Origin: Celeribacter naphthalenivorans
GTDB taxonomy: Bacteria > Pseudomonadota > Alphaproteobacteria > Rhodobacterales > Rhodobacteraceae
Direction: 5' to 3'
DNA length: 64,000 nucleotides
Assembly (NCBI RefSeq): GCF_020524585.1
Contig: NZ_JAIVLK010000002.1
Location: 186,001 to 250,000 of the forward strand
Shown in pieces: positions 1 through 8,221 of the stretch; position 1 is the first letter of the stretch, and every line of letters begins with the position of its first letter. Below the pieces are notes generated by a model. The model searched no databases, was not told the origin of the DNA, and was given only the letters and a program-made list of their open reading frames with translations. The position numbers and the translations under genes are program-made.

Positions 1-480
1 GGGTTTGCCTATGACCGTGTGTTCGACGCTCTCACGGCGGGGCAGAGCCTTGTCGAGGCGCTGAACCTGCCGTCGGAGATTGTCGATTTGCTCTATGCCC
101 AAGCCTTCGCGCGGTTCAACGCGGGCGATATTTCGACGGCTCAAAGCCTGTTTCTGGCGCTCACGCTGATCGCGCCCGAAGTGCGGGACCATTGGTTGGG
201 CCTCGGCATTTGTTTGCGGCGGTCGGGCGAGGCGCAGGGTGCACCCGAGGCGGCGCAGGCCGCGTTTCTGAGGGCCGAAGAGATCGCCCCCGACGATCCG
301 GCGGTGCAGTTTCACCTGACCGAGTTGATGTGCCAGCGCCGGGACTGGCATGGCGCCGAGGGGCATCTCAAACGTTTCATCGCCTTGCCCGAGACGGCGG
401 CGCGGCTTCGGTTGATCCCTGAGATGCGCAAACTCGCCACCCTGCTCGAAACGCAACTGACGCGCAAAGGCAAAGCATGA
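1..480 (+). CDS. TPR-type T3SS chaperone, SycD/LcrH-like (5' partial)
   Basis: The reading frame is open from the first base, so the true start lies left of the window; a GTG at 19 exists but nothing marks it as the start. The visible 159 residues are all-helical with tetratricopeptide-like pairs (FARFNAGDISTAQSLFLAL, then a second around PDDPAVQFHLTELMCQRRDW). This resembles class II chaperones of the SycD/LcrH type, which hold translocator proteins in the cytoplasm before export. Its stop overlaps the start of the next gene (ATGA), so the two are co-translated. The role is inferred from fold and from the adjacent T3SS genes; another TPR scaffold protein is possible. Confidence 0.6.
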   Translation, partial: GFAYDRVFDALTAGQSLVEALNLPSEIVDLLYAQAFARFNAGDISTAQSLFLALTLIAPEVRDHWLGLGICLRRSGEAQGAPEAAQAAFLRAEEIAPDDPAVQFHLTELMCQRRDWHGAEGHLKRFIALPETAARLRLIPEMRKLATLLETQLTRKGKA

Positions 481-1163
481 GCGGGCCGGAGGGGCTTTCC
501 GATCTGCTGCACGCCGTGCTTCAGCGCGAGATTGACCGGCTGGACATCGACAGGGCTGAGAGTGACATCCCTGAGGGGGACGACATCGAGACAGAGGAAG
601 GGGGGGCGGCTGAGATCGCGCCCGGTCTCGGTGCGCTGTTCGTGCCACATTTCCCCGCGATCGAGACGTTCTCCGAAGGGGCGGCCCTGAGCCTCTCGGA
701 ACTCAGCCCGCCCGTCGATTGGCGCGATACGGACGGGGCGGCGCCGACGGCCTTTATGGAAACGCTTGTGGTGCTGAACGCCGCCATGGTGCCCGGCTGG
801 CCCTTCTCGTCGAGCCTGCTGCGCGATGCGCCGATGCTGCCTCTGCCTGTGAAACCCGTGGTGTCCGAGCCGGGGGGCGAAATGTCAGAGAAAGAGCGCG
901 CGCAATATCTGGCCAGCCTCATGGCTCCCTATCGCGAGGCGCTGTTGCGGCTGCGCAAGCTGTTGCGTGACATCGAACGGCTCGATCCGGCGGAGGCGGA
1001 AGGCGCTTTTCGGGCCTTGATGCAAATGCTTGGCATGGTGGCGCAGGCGGTGCGCGAGGCCTTGGACCTCAAAGATGCCGGGCTGCGGGTGGCTGAGGAA
1101 TTGGCGCTGGCCAACCCGTCGCCGCAAGGCCCCGGATCTAAGCGGCATCGCTACCGGCTTTGA
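477..1163 (+). CDS. Uncharacterised T3SS-locus protein
   Basis: I do not recognise this 228-residue protein. The N-terminal third is acidic (EGDDIETEEGG), the middle is Pro-rich, and residues of about 140-205 form a charged amphipathic helix (REALLRLRKLLRDIERL onward) that could be a coiled coil. There is no signal peptide or membrane segment, so it is probably cytoplasmic or secreted. It overlaps the upstream TPR gene by 4 nt, which suggests a chaperone-client or complex relationship. Its 3' end overlaps the convergent ExbD-like gene by 26 nt, leaving no room for a terminator. Confidence 0.55.
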   Translation: MSGPEGLSDLLHAVLQREIDRLDIDRAESDIPEGDDIETEEGGAAEIAPGLGALFVPHFPAIETFSEGAALSLSELSPPVDWRDTDGAAPTAFMETLVVLNAAMVPGWPFSSSLLRDAPMLPLPVKPVVSEPGGEMSEKERAQYLASLMAPYREALLRLRKLLRDIERLDPAEAEGAFRALMQMLGMVAQAVREALDLKDAGLRVAEELALANPSPQGPGSKRHRYRL

Positions 1164-1773
1164 GCGCGCGCCGCCTCATCAACCAGAGCAGGGCGAAAAG
1201 CCCAAGAGCACATCCCAAGAGGTTGCTCAGACGAAACACAAGGGTTTGAAGCCGCGGCCACAGTGCGGGCGAGGCGGACGTCTCTTGTCCGCGCGGCATC
1301 ACATCGCCTGCGCCTTGATGCAAGAGGACCGCCAGACGCGCTTCGAAGCCGTCACGCGAGGCGCCGCGGTTCGCGAGGGCCAGAAACCCCTGACGCCAGC
1401 CCGCCGGGGTGGCCAGAGCCTCAGGGACGGTGATTTCGATCCACTCCTGCCCCTGCAGGGTTGCGGCGGCCTGATCGTAATGCACGTGCGAGAGGACAAA
1501 AAGGAGAGCCGGTTGCGTCGGATCGGGCCGCTCTGACACCGGGTGCAGCCCCGTCTCATCGAGATCGTAGACCGTCACACCGGGGTGCAACCGCGCCCAA
1601 AGGGCATCGACCAAGGCGGCGGGGCCTTGGGGCGTTTGCCGATGGCCCGCCGCCTTGTCCGGCGCAGGCATGAGGGCGACCAGCGTCAGGGCCACCATCG
1701 AGACCGCCAAAAGATTGGCGGCCATATCGGGAAGCCAGCGCCACGAACTTTGGGGCGGAGTCACGGCGCGCAT
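1138..1773 (-). CDS. Membrane protein, possible second ExbD-like subunit
   Basis: The 211-residue protein has an N-terminal membrane helix starting near residue 14, with an Asp at residue 16 at the membrane edge (LPDMAANLLAVSMVALTLVA). A periplasmic-size domain of about 140 residues follows, then a second helix near 181-203 (NLLGCALGLFALLWL) ending in Arg residues. The single helix with an early Asp followed by a soluble domain resembles ExbD/TolR, but the C-terminal helix is extra. It overlaps the ExbD-like gene upstream by 13 nt, and GAGGGA lies about 9 nt before the ATG. With its two neighbours it would form an inner-membrane proton-channel assembly. The family assignment is weak. Confidence 0.5.
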   Translation of the reverse strand: MRAVTPPQSSWRWLPDMAANLLAVSMVALTLVALMPAPDKAAGHRQTPQGPAALVDALWARLHPGVTVYDLDETGLHPVSERPDPTQPALLFVLSHVHYDQAAATLQGQEWIEITVPEALATPAGWRQGFLALANRGASRDGFEARLAVLLHQGAGDVMPRGQETSASPALWPRLQTLVFRLSNLLGCALGLFALLWLMRRRALKAGSDAA

Positions 1774-2138
1774 GACAATTTTCCCTCAGACAGATGACGC
1801 TCGCAGGCCGTGCTGCGGCGGATCAGGGTGATCTCTTGCCCGCCAAGCTGCGCCAGACGCGATTCCGTCAAAAACGCCGCTTCGCGCCCGTCGGGGTCGA
1901 TGATCAATGTGACGGGGGCGGTTGTGAGGAGGGCCGTGCTGAGCGCATCGAGGGGGATGTGCTCGGAGGGGGAAAGCCAAAGCCCGGTTTCACTGGCGAT
2001 CCAAGAGGCGGTGGGGGCGGGGGCTTCGTCGTTTGGCAGGACGCGCAAAAGCGCCATGAGCACCATCAACACGCCCGCCAGCCCCAACATCACATCGGCG
2101 CCGATCAGCGTGGGGAAGGCGTCAGTCTTGCGCCGCAT
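1761..2138 (-). CDS. ExbD/TolR-like proton channel subunit
   Basis: A 125-residue protein with one N-terminal membrane helix whose start reads GADVMLGLAGVLMVLMALL. Asp15 sits where ExbD and TolR carry the single essential transmembrane Asp in their DVML-type motif. A periplasmic domain of about 90 residues follows. In known systems ExbD/TolR pairs with ExbB/TolQ to turn proton flow into mechanical work on an outer partner. I chose the ATG at 2138; a longer TTG start at 2171 is possible. It overlaps the ExbB-like gene by 17 nt and the next gene by 13 nt, so the three are translationally coupled downstream of sctV. Confidence 0.65.
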   Translation of the reverse strand: MRRKTDAFPTLIGADVMLGLAGVLMVLMALLRVLPNDEAPAPTASWIASETGLWLSPSEHIPLDALSTALLTTAPVTLIIDPDGREAAFLTESRLAQLGGQEITLIRRSTACERHLSEGKLSCAP

Positions 2139-2943
2139 CTTGATCCGTTTCTCGATCTGCTTGGGGCACAAAGGTTTCGACCAGCGTCAAGACCATGGCA
2201 CCGCCCAGCCCAATCAACGTGGTTTCAAATGCACTGCCCAGCCCGCGCAGCATCTCGGTCAGGGCGGGGCCATCCGGTGTGCCACCTGCGAAAATTTCCG
2301 GCAGGGCGGACAGCGCGGTCATCAGGCCAAAGATCGTGCCGAAAAAACCCAAAAGCGGCAGAAGGCTTGAGAGCACAGTGGCAAAGCGTTCGGTGCGCAG
2401 GGTCCAGTGGCCTGCGAGCGATGCGGTGACGGTGAGTGACAGTGCCGAGAGAAAGGTGAGCCAGAGGCAGAGATGCACCGGGGTTTTCAACATGTAGGGT
2501 AAGAGCGCGGGGGCGATCAGGCTGCTGAGGGTGGCGAGGCCGAGGGTGAGCGCGGTGCCAAGGACCACCCCGTCGCGGGGTTGCGGCGTTTGCGTCGTGA
2601 GGCGGGGCAGCCAGATCGTGAGACATAAGAGAAACAGCGGCCAGACCTGAAAGCGTGACAGGTCCGGCGCGGGTGTGCCTGTCGTGCCCCAAAGCATCGC
2701 GACGGCGGCCCCGATGGCGAGGAGGGCCAAGAGGTGATCGGTCAGGTTTTGCAAGGTCGGTCGCCAGAGCATCCCGCCAATTTCGGCGATCACGGCCAAA
2801 AACGCCAAGGCATCGAGACCCGCGCGCAGAGGGTCCGGCACCAGCCCGCGCCCCAAAGCGTAAAAGATCAGCGCCAGCGCCGAAAAGCCGACCCGAAAAG
2901 GGGCATCGTTCGGGCCGGGTCCGGGGGCTTGGCGCGCCGACAT
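2122..2943 (-). CDS. MotA/TolQ/ExbB-family proton channel
   Basis: The 273-residue protein has about eight predicted membrane segments. The C-terminal part carries the family hallmark: PLLGFFGTIFGL (residues 196-207), then GLGSAFETTLIGL (234-246), matching the PLLGLLGTVxG and ALxTTxxGL motifs of TolQ/ExbB/MotA. The N-terminal five or six hydrophobic segments exceed the three of classical TolQ. Its ATG overlaps the TGA of sctV (TGATG), so expression is coupled to the export gate. It is expected in the inner membrane, conducting protons with the ExbD-like partner encoded next. Such a channel is not a standard T3SS part; see findings. Confidence 0.75.
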   Translation of the reverse strand: MSARQAPGPGPNDAPFRVGFSALALIFYALGRGLVPDPLRAGLDALAFLAVIAEIGGMLWRPTLQNLTDHLLALLAIGAAVAMLWGTTGTPAPDLSRFQVWPLFLLCLTIWLPRLTTQTPQPRDGVVLGTALTLGLATLSSLIAPALLPYMLKTPVHLCLWLTFLSALSLTVTASLAGHWTLRTERFATVLSSLLPLLGFFGTIFGLMTALSALPEIFAGGTPDGPALTEMLRGLGSAFETTLIGLGGAMVLTLVETFVPQADRETDQDAAQD

Positions 2944-5072
2944 CAGGACAGCTCGATGCGTTCGAGCGGCTGAATGTTCACCTGTGGGCTCAACTCCTGA
3001 AACGACAGAACCGCCAAGTCGGGGAATTCACGCTCGACGATCTTGCGCATGAAACGGCGGATGTCCATCGGGGCGAGCACCACGGGTTTGAGCGTGTGAC
3101 GGCTCAGATCGCCCACGGTCTTGCGCAGGGCTGCGACCAGTTTCTTATGCGAATCCGGCGACAGCGTCAGATAGGAGGCGCCCGAGGTCTGACGGATCGC
3201 GCCGCGCACCTCATCCTCGATGGTTTTCGACAAAAGATAGGCCGAAATCACGCTTTGGCCGCCCGCGAATTTATGGGTGATGTAGCGGCTCAGAGCCGAG
3301 CGCACATGTTCGGTCAAAAGGATCGGGTCCTTTTCGCGCTGGCCCCATTCGACGAGCGCCTCCAAAATGGTGCGCATGTCGCGGATGGAAATTTCCTCCA
3401 TCACAAGACGCTGCAACACATCGGCGATGGTGATTACCGGCAAGGTGCGATTGGCCTCGCGCACCAGTTCGGCAAAGTTCTTTTCCATCTCGCCCATGAG
3501 ATACATGGTCTCCTGCACACCGATGAATTCCCCGGCGTGGGATTTCAGCATATGCGCCAGATGATAGGTCAGGATCGCGGGCAGGGTGAGGGTCTGAATA
3601 TCGGCCTTTTGCAGCAAGGGCTCGTGTTTCGCCGCCACCCAGAGGCTTGGCATATTGGGCAGGAAATCGTCGCCGCGCTCGAAGGGAATGTTGAACATTT
3701 CGAGATTGGCAGGCGTTTCGCGCACGATCATGTAGCCGGGGCGCGACCGACCAACGGCAACGGGTATCTCATTGACCAGAATGCGATATTCGTCCTCGTC
3801 GAGCCGGTCGTTCAGGCGCAGGTGCACCCCTGGAAACGGCACGCCGAGATCGAAATAAAGCGCGCGGCGGACCTTTGCGACCTCGGCATCGAGGCGGCGC
3901 GGTTCGATATAATTGCGCACCGAGGTCGAAATATCGACGATCAGCGGCACGGTGAGGGCAAAGGTGACCGGCTCGACCTTTTCGATCGGCTCGGCCTTGC
4001 TGTCTTTCGGCAGGGTCGGCAGTTTGTCCGGCTGATTGGCCGGGGCCAGAGCGGGCATGAACTGGCTGGTTTCCATATCGGACAGCTTTTTACGGCCCTT
4101 GGTGATCAGCACGCTGCCGACGCCCGTGAGTGCGGCCAGACAGAGGAACACCACCGTGGGAAAGCCGGGAATGGCGGCAAAGCCCAACAGGATGCCAGAG
4201 GCGATCAGGAGCGCCTTGGGCTCGTTCATCAACTGACGGCCGATGTCGGTGCCGAGGTTTTCATTGTCGTCAGAGGCCACGCGCGTGACGATGAAACCGG
4301 CGGTGATCGAGATGAACAGCGCCGGGATCTGGCTCACCAGACCGTCGCCGATGGTCAAGATCGCATAGACGCTCACCGCGTCGCCCGCGCTCATGCCGTG
4401 TTGGGTGGTGCCGACGGCAACGCCGCCGATGATGTTGACGAAGATGATGATCAACCCGGCGATGGCATCGCCTTTGACGAATTTCATTGCCCCGTCCATG
4501 GCGCCGTAAAGCTGGCTTTCCTTTTCCAACTTGTTGCGGCGGGCCTTGGCGTCCTGAATGTCGATCATGCCGGCGCGCATGTCGCTGTCGATGGACATTT
4601 GTTTGCCGGGCATGGCGTCGAGCGAGAACCGCGCGGAGACCTCGGCCACGCGTTCGGAGCCTTTGGTGATCACCAGAAAGTTGACGATGGTCAGGATGAG
4701 AAAGATCACCGCGCCGACGACGAGATTGCCGGAGACCACGAAATTCCCGAAGGTCTCGACGATCTTGCCCGCATCCGCCTGCAACAGGATCAGCCGCGTC
4801 GTCGTGATCGACAGGGCGAGGCGAAAGAGCGTGGTCAGCAGCAGGATCGAGGGAAAGGCGGAGAATGCCACCACCTCGGAAAGGTAGATCGCGACCATCA
4901 GAAGGATCGCGGAAATACTCAGGTTGATCCCGATGAGCACATCCACCAGCTGCGTCGGCAGCGGCAGGATCATCATGAACACGATACAAATCAGCAGAAA
5001 CGCAAGGATAACGTCATTGCGTTGCGAAAGTTTGGTCAGAAATTTCTGCACCGGGGCCCGTCCTTGAAACAT
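2943..5072 (-). CDS. sctV: T3SS export gate protein SctV
   Basis: SctV (YscV/LcrD/FlhA family) forms the nonameric export gate that passes substrates to the SctRST pore. The N-terminal half has about eight membrane helices. The family FHIPEP-type loop region is present (KGSERVAEVSARFSLDAMPG, then MSIDSDMRAG). The cytoplasmic C-terminal domain begins near residue 340. The ATG at 5072 was chosen because MFQGRAPVQKFLTKLSQRND aligns with the start of YscV. Earlier ATGs at 5150 and 5186 would add 26 or 38 residues and lack a well-spaced ribosome site. The resulting 709 residues match the family. It faces the sctI operon divergently and heads the ExbB/ExbD-like genes. Confidence 0.95.
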   Translation of the reverse strand: MFQGRAPVQKFLTKLSQRNDVILAFLLICIVFMMILPLPTQLVDVLIGINLSISAILLMVAIYLSEVVAFSAFPSILLLTTLFRLALSITTTRLILLQADAGKIVETFGNFVVSGNLVVGAVIFLILTIVNFLVITKGSERVAEVSARFSLDAMPGKQMSIDSDMRAGMIDIQDAKARRNKLEKESQLYGAMDGAMKFVKGDAIAGLIIIFVNIIGGVAVGTTQHGMSAGDAVSVYAILTIGDGLVSQIPALFISITAGFIVTRVASDDNENLGTDIGRQLMNEPKALLIASGILLGFAAIPGFPTVVFLCLAALTGVGSVLITKGRKKLSDMETSQFMPALAPANQPDKLPTLPKDSKAEPIEKVEPVTFALTVPLIVDISTSVRNYIEPRRLDAEVAKVRRALYFDLGVPFPGVHLRLNDRLDEDEYRILVNEIPVAVGRSRPGYMIVRETPANLEMFNIPFERGDDFLPNMPSLWVAAKHEPLLQKADIQTLTLPAILTYHLAHMLKSHAGEFIGVQETMYLMGEMEKNFAELVREANRTLPVITIADVLQRLVMEEISIRDMRTILEALVEWGQREKDPILLTEHVRSALSRYITHKFAGGQSVISAYLLSKTIEDEVRGAIRQTSGASYLTLSPDSHKKLVAALRKTVGDLSRHTLKPVVLAPMDIRRFMRKIVEREFPDLAVLSFQELSPQVNIQPLERIELS

Positions 5073-5219
5073 AGGAAATCTGGGCGCGAAACGCCCCTGT
5101 TTCGGCCGGTGTATCCGCGCTGCGCTCTGCGCAAGTGTGTCAAACTTCATTCCCGATCTTCGGGAGCTGTGGCAGGTCGGGTTCATAATTCGTAAACGAA
5201 CGGGACAAAGAGCGTGGGT
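5073..5219. promoter_or_regulatory. Divergent sctV / sct core operon promoter region
   Basis: A 147-nt gap separates sctV (leftward) and the core sct operon (rightward), so both promoters should lie here. It includes an inverted repeat TTCGTAAACGAA at 5188-5199, about 20 nt before the first rightward start, a possible operator. No clear -35/-10 pair was recognised. Confidence 0.4.
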
Positions 5220-5609
5220 ATGAACCTTGACCGCGACGCCGCACGGCTATTGGCCGAGATCGGTTTTCTGGGAATAGGCCGGGGCGAGGGTGCCGCCGCG
5301 GCCGATATTTTCGCGACCCTGCGCCTGCTGCGCCCTCAGGACGATGCCGGCCCTATCGGTCTGGCGCTTGCCGCGCTTGGGGCGGGGGCCTGCGATCAGG
5401 CACAGGACATTCTCTCGCGCGCGCCGCAAACCGACGCTGTGGTGGCCTTTGCCGTCATGGCCCATGCGATGGGCGGGGATCGGGCACAGGCGGAGCTGTT
5501 GTTCGAGGACCTGCGCGCCATGCATCCCGACGCAGGGCTTGTGGCCATGGCCGAGGCGGCGCTTGCCGGGCCTGGCGCGGATCAGGAATTAGAAGGACAG
5601 GTTGGATGA
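5220..5609 (+). CDS. Small TPR-like T3SS chaperone (YscY/HrpB1-like candidate)
   Basis: A 129-residue Ala-rich all-helical protein with two or three TPR-like helix pairs (ARLLAEIGFLGIGRGEGAAA; later MAHAMGGDRAQAELLFEDL). It opens the core T3SS operon, and its stop overlaps the sctI start (ATGA). Small TPR proteins of this size serve as chaperones in Ysc and Hrp systems, for example YscG and YscY for needle or early substrates. A better YscG candidate lies at 12636-13031, so this may be the YscY-type protein, which in Yersinia is encoded next to the sctV homologue. ATG 5220 was preferred over the in-frame GTG at 5214. Confidence 0.6.
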   Translation: MNLDRDAARLLAEIGFLGIGRGEGAAAADIFATLRLLRPQDDAGPIGLALAALGAGACDQAQDILSRAPQTDAVVAFAVMAHAMGGDRAQAELLFEDLRAMHPDAGLVAMAEAALAGPGADQELEGQVG

Positions 5610-6163
5610 CGATCACCACTGAGCTGGGACAGTCCGTCCTGACACTCACGCAACCTGCCTCCGGCGCTTCGGCCTCGGGCGGCAGTCTTGCCAATTTTGA
5701 AACCGCGATGCGCAAGGCTTTGGCCTCGCAAGACGAGGTCGCGCCCGCCGGGTTCGAACCGGTGCAACTGGCGCAGACCGGGCCTTTGACCGAGGTGCCG
5801 CAGGCGGGGGCGATTTCTCCCGTCGGGGCCGCGGAATTCGACCCGCTGAACGCCCCCGTTGCGCCGCAACGGATCGAGGGTGCCACCGCCGCCGACACCC
5901 GTGCCGCCAGCGGATTGGGTGTTGTGGGGGCCGCCGAGGGCGCGCCGGGACAGACCATTCTCTCCGGGCTCGAACGCCTGCGCGGGGCCTTTGATGGCAA
6001 GATCGGCAGCGTCGGCGCGCGGATGGAAAACACCGAAATGAGCGTTCAGGCCATGGTCAGCCTGCAGGCTGAGGTGGTGGAATATTCCGTGCTTGTGGAT
6101 GTGTCTTCGAAACTGGCGGGCAAGTCGACACAGGCGATGGACAGCCTGATGAAAGGCCAGTGA
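5606..6163 (+). CDS. sctI: T3SS inner rod protein SctI
   Basis: SctI (YscI/PrgJ/HrpB family) links the export pore to the needle base and takes part in substrate switching. The 185-residue protein has a variable, Ala/Pro-rich N-terminal part. Its C-terminal 80 residues form the conserved helical part, including SVQAMVSLQAEVVEYSVLVD and ending in STQAMDSLMKGQ, typical of SctI. It is longer than many homologues (about 115 residues) through the N-terminal extension. It sits directly before sctJ with a 4-nt gap, as in Ysc operons. Confidence 0.85.
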   Translation: MTITTELGQSVLTLTQPASGASASGGSLANFETAMRKALASQDEVAPAGFEPVQLAQTGPLTEVPQAGAISPVGAAEFDPLNAPVAPQRIEGATAADTRAASGLGVVGAAEGAPGQTILSGLERLRGAFDGKIGSVGARMENTEMSVQAMVSLQAEVVEYSVLVDVSSKLAGKSTQAMDSLMKGQ

Positions 6164-6167
6164 CCGT

Positions 6168-6950
6168 ATGAGACGCCCGCTTTTTCGCAGCACGGCTACG
6201 GCCCTGACGGCGCTTTTCCTGCTGACCGCCTGTCAGACTGAGATCTATTCCAACGTCTCTGAGCGCGAAGCCAATGAGATGCTTGCGGCGCTTTTGGCGC
6301 AGAATATTTCCGCCTCGAAAACCGCGATCGGCGACGGTGTGTTTTCGCTCTCCGTCGAAGAAAGCGAATTGCAACGGGCCTTGACCGTCCTCGACAACAA
6401 AGGTCTGCCGCGCAGTTCGCGCGAAACCATCGGTCAGGTGTTTTCCGGCGGCGGCATCGTGTCCTCGCCCTTCGAGGAACGCGTGCGCTACATCTATGCG
6501 CTGGGGGAGGACGTGGCTCAGACCCTGCAGGAGATCGACGGTGTTCTGGTCGCGCGGGTCCATATCGTGATGCCCGAAGAGGCGGCGCTGGGCCAGGAGG
6601 CGAAACCCGCCTCAGCGGCGGTCTTTATCAAACAGCAAGCGGGCTATGATCTCGATTTTCTGGTGCCGCAAATCCGCCGTCTGGTCGCCAATTCGATCGA
6701 GGGCGTGAATTATGAGGCGATCACCGTGGTGTTGGTCGAATCCACCGCAGAGGATATTTCCGCGATGCCCGATGCGGTGCCGACCGTGCGCACCATGGGG
6801 TTGGAGATTGGGCGTGGATCGGCCACGGCCTTGCGCACGGGGGTGATCCTCGGAACGCTGATGTTGATTGCCGCGCTGGCCGGGGTGGCGGCGCTGGCTG
6901 TGATGAACCATCGCCTGCGCAAGGCCGCTCCCGCCGCCGAGGAGGCATGA
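6168..6950 (+). CDS. sctJ: T3SS inner-membrane ring lipoprotein SctJ
   Basis: SctJ (YscJ/PrgK/FliF family) builds the periplasmic inner ring of the basal body. A lipoprotein signal is visible: basic start, hydrophobic stretch, then LLTAC with Cys22 as the lipidation site. The ring-building region follows (YSNVSEREANEMLAALLAQ, then FEERVRYIYALGEDVAQTL). A C-terminal membrane helix lies near 225-248 (GVILGTLMLIAALAGVAALAV). The length of 260 residues fits the family. The gene overlaps the following sctK candidate. Confidence 0.95.
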   Translation: MRRPLFRSTATALTALFLLTACQTEIYSNVSEREANEMLAALLAQNISASKTAIGDGVFSLSVEESELQRALTVLDNKGLPRSSRETIGQVFSGGGIVSSPFEERVRYIYALGEDVAQTLQEIDGVLVARVHIVMPEEAALGQEAKPASAAVFIKQQAGYDLDFLVPQIRRLVANSIEGVNYEAITVVLVESTAEDISAMPDAVPTVRTMGLEIGRGSATALRTGVILGTLMLIAALAGVAALAVMNHRLRKAAPAAEEA

Positions 6951-7606
6951 TGGCGCTGGCGCTCGACACTGAGAGGGGCCGCGCAACGCTGCGCCTGTCA
7001 CGGCTTTTGGCCGACCCGCTCGCCGTGTTGCCGGAGGGCGCCGTCGCCGTGCCGGGCCTGTTTCGGGCGCCGGGCTTTCGGGCTTTGGCCCCCAAGGCAC
7101 TGGCTGGCACATCCGCAGGGGGCTTGCTGGGTGAAATTGCTGAGGCCACGCGCCGCTTGCCGGATCGTTTGGCGCCGGAGATGACGCAGGCGCTGGCCTT
7201 GGCTTTGGCGCCCGAGGGGCAACAGGCCAAGGCCCGTCGCTATCTCGCCGCCGCCATCCATGCGCCGCGTCTGCGCGCCGCGCTTTTGAAAACCGAACGT
7301 GAGGCCATGACCGCTTTGCTCGGGGCGGGGGCCTTTGATTTTGCGCTGCGCGAAGGCGCGGTGTTCTGTCATCATCTCGCGCGTTTCGATGAAAGGGCGC
7401 TGCTGACCGGCGCAGATTTTGCGACCCATCCGGTGGCCGAGACCGCGCATCGGCTGATGGCGGCGAGTCTCGCCGCAAGCCTGCCGGTCGCGGGCCATGT
7501 CTATGCGTTGCGCAGCACGGGGGCGCCGCTGGGCGATCTGCCGGAGCTGACAGAGCTTGAGATCAAACAGGCGCTCCGCGCGATGGAGCGGGGGAGAGCG
7601 GCATGA
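6950..7606 (+). CDS. sctK: T3SS sorting-platform protein SctK candidate
   Basis: The 218-residue protein lies between sctJ and sctL, where sctK (YscK) is found in Ysc operons. SctK connects the cytoplasmic sorting platform to the inner ring. The sequence is Ala- and Leu-rich and soluble, with conserved-looking helical parts but no strong motif visible by eye, so the call rests mainly on position and size. Two ATGs are possible (6947 and 6950). The GGAGG at 6941-6945 is better spaced for the second, which was chosen. The 3' end overlaps sctL by 4 nt. Confidence 0.75.
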   Translation: MALALDTERGRATLRLSRLLADPLAVLPEGAVAVPGLFRAPGFRALAPKALAGTSAGGLLGEIAEATRRLPDRLAPEMTQALALALAPEGQQAKARRYLAAAIHAPRLRAALLKTEREAMTALLGAGAFDFALREGAVFCHHLARFDERALLTGADFATHPVAETAHRLMAASLAASLPVAGHVYALRSTGAPLGDLPELTELEIKQALRAMERGRAA

Positions 7607-8217
7607 GCGACGTCTATCGTTTGAACTCTTTGGGCCTCTCCATTGCCGCGCCCGATGGCATTCTGCGCGCGGAAACCCTCTCTGAGATCGCGGGCGCTGA
7701 GGCCTTGATCCGCACGGCCGAGGCCGAAGCTGCGGCGATCCGCAAAGCCGCCGAAGAGGTCTATGAGTCCGAGAAAGCGCGTGGTTTCGCCGAAGGCATG
7801 GCTGAGGCAGAGCGTCAGGCCGCCGGGCGGATGGTGAGCGAACAACAGGCCATCGACCGGCAATTGGCGACGATGGAGCGCGATCTGGGCCATTTGGTGC
7901 ATGACTGTGTCACGCGTGTCATCGAACAATTCTCCGATCACGAGTTGACGCTCGATCTGGCCCGTTCGGCGCTTGCGACCATGCGCAACCAGCGCCGCGG
8001 GCAATTGTTCGTATCCCCCGATATGGTGGATGAACTGCGGGCCGCGCTTGCAGGGGTGTTGGATGAATTCCCTGAGATCGAACTGATCGACGTGATTTCC
8101 GATCCGGCGCTGGAAAGCCCGAACCTGCGGCTCGAGACCGATCTGGGTGTGGTGAGTTTCGTGCTGGACGACACTTTGGCACAGCTGCGCAGCCTTCTTG
8201 AGATGCAGGAGGGCTAA
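7603..8217 (+). CDS. sctL: T3SS ATPase stator SctL
   Basis: SctL (YscL/FliH family) is the peripheral stalk that tethers the SctN ATPase to the sorting platform. The 204-residue protein shows the expected layout. A short N-terminal region is followed by a long Ala/Glu coiled coil ([20 protein letters not shown], residues about 27-80), then a globular C-terminal domain ending near the SctN-binding region ([20 protein letters not shown]). It overlaps sctK by 4 nt and is followed after 4 nt by the probable sctN start. Confidence 0.9.
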   Translation: MSDVYRLNSLGLSIAAPDGILRAETLSEIAGAEALIRTAEAEAAAIRKAAEEVYESEKARGFAEGMAEAERQAAGRMVSEQQAIDRQLATMERDLGHLVHDCVTRVIEQFSDHELTLDLARSALATMRNQRRGQLFVSPDMVDELRAALAGVLDEFPEIELIDVISDPALESPNLRLETDLGVVSFVLDDTLAQLRSLLEMQEG

Positions 8218-8221
8218 GCGG

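Noticed and set aside
2655-5195. 846-residue open frame on the + strand across sctV
   Set aside because: It is antisense to the clear SctV frame, His/Asp/Gly-rich and without any recognisable domain, a typical high-GC shadow frame.
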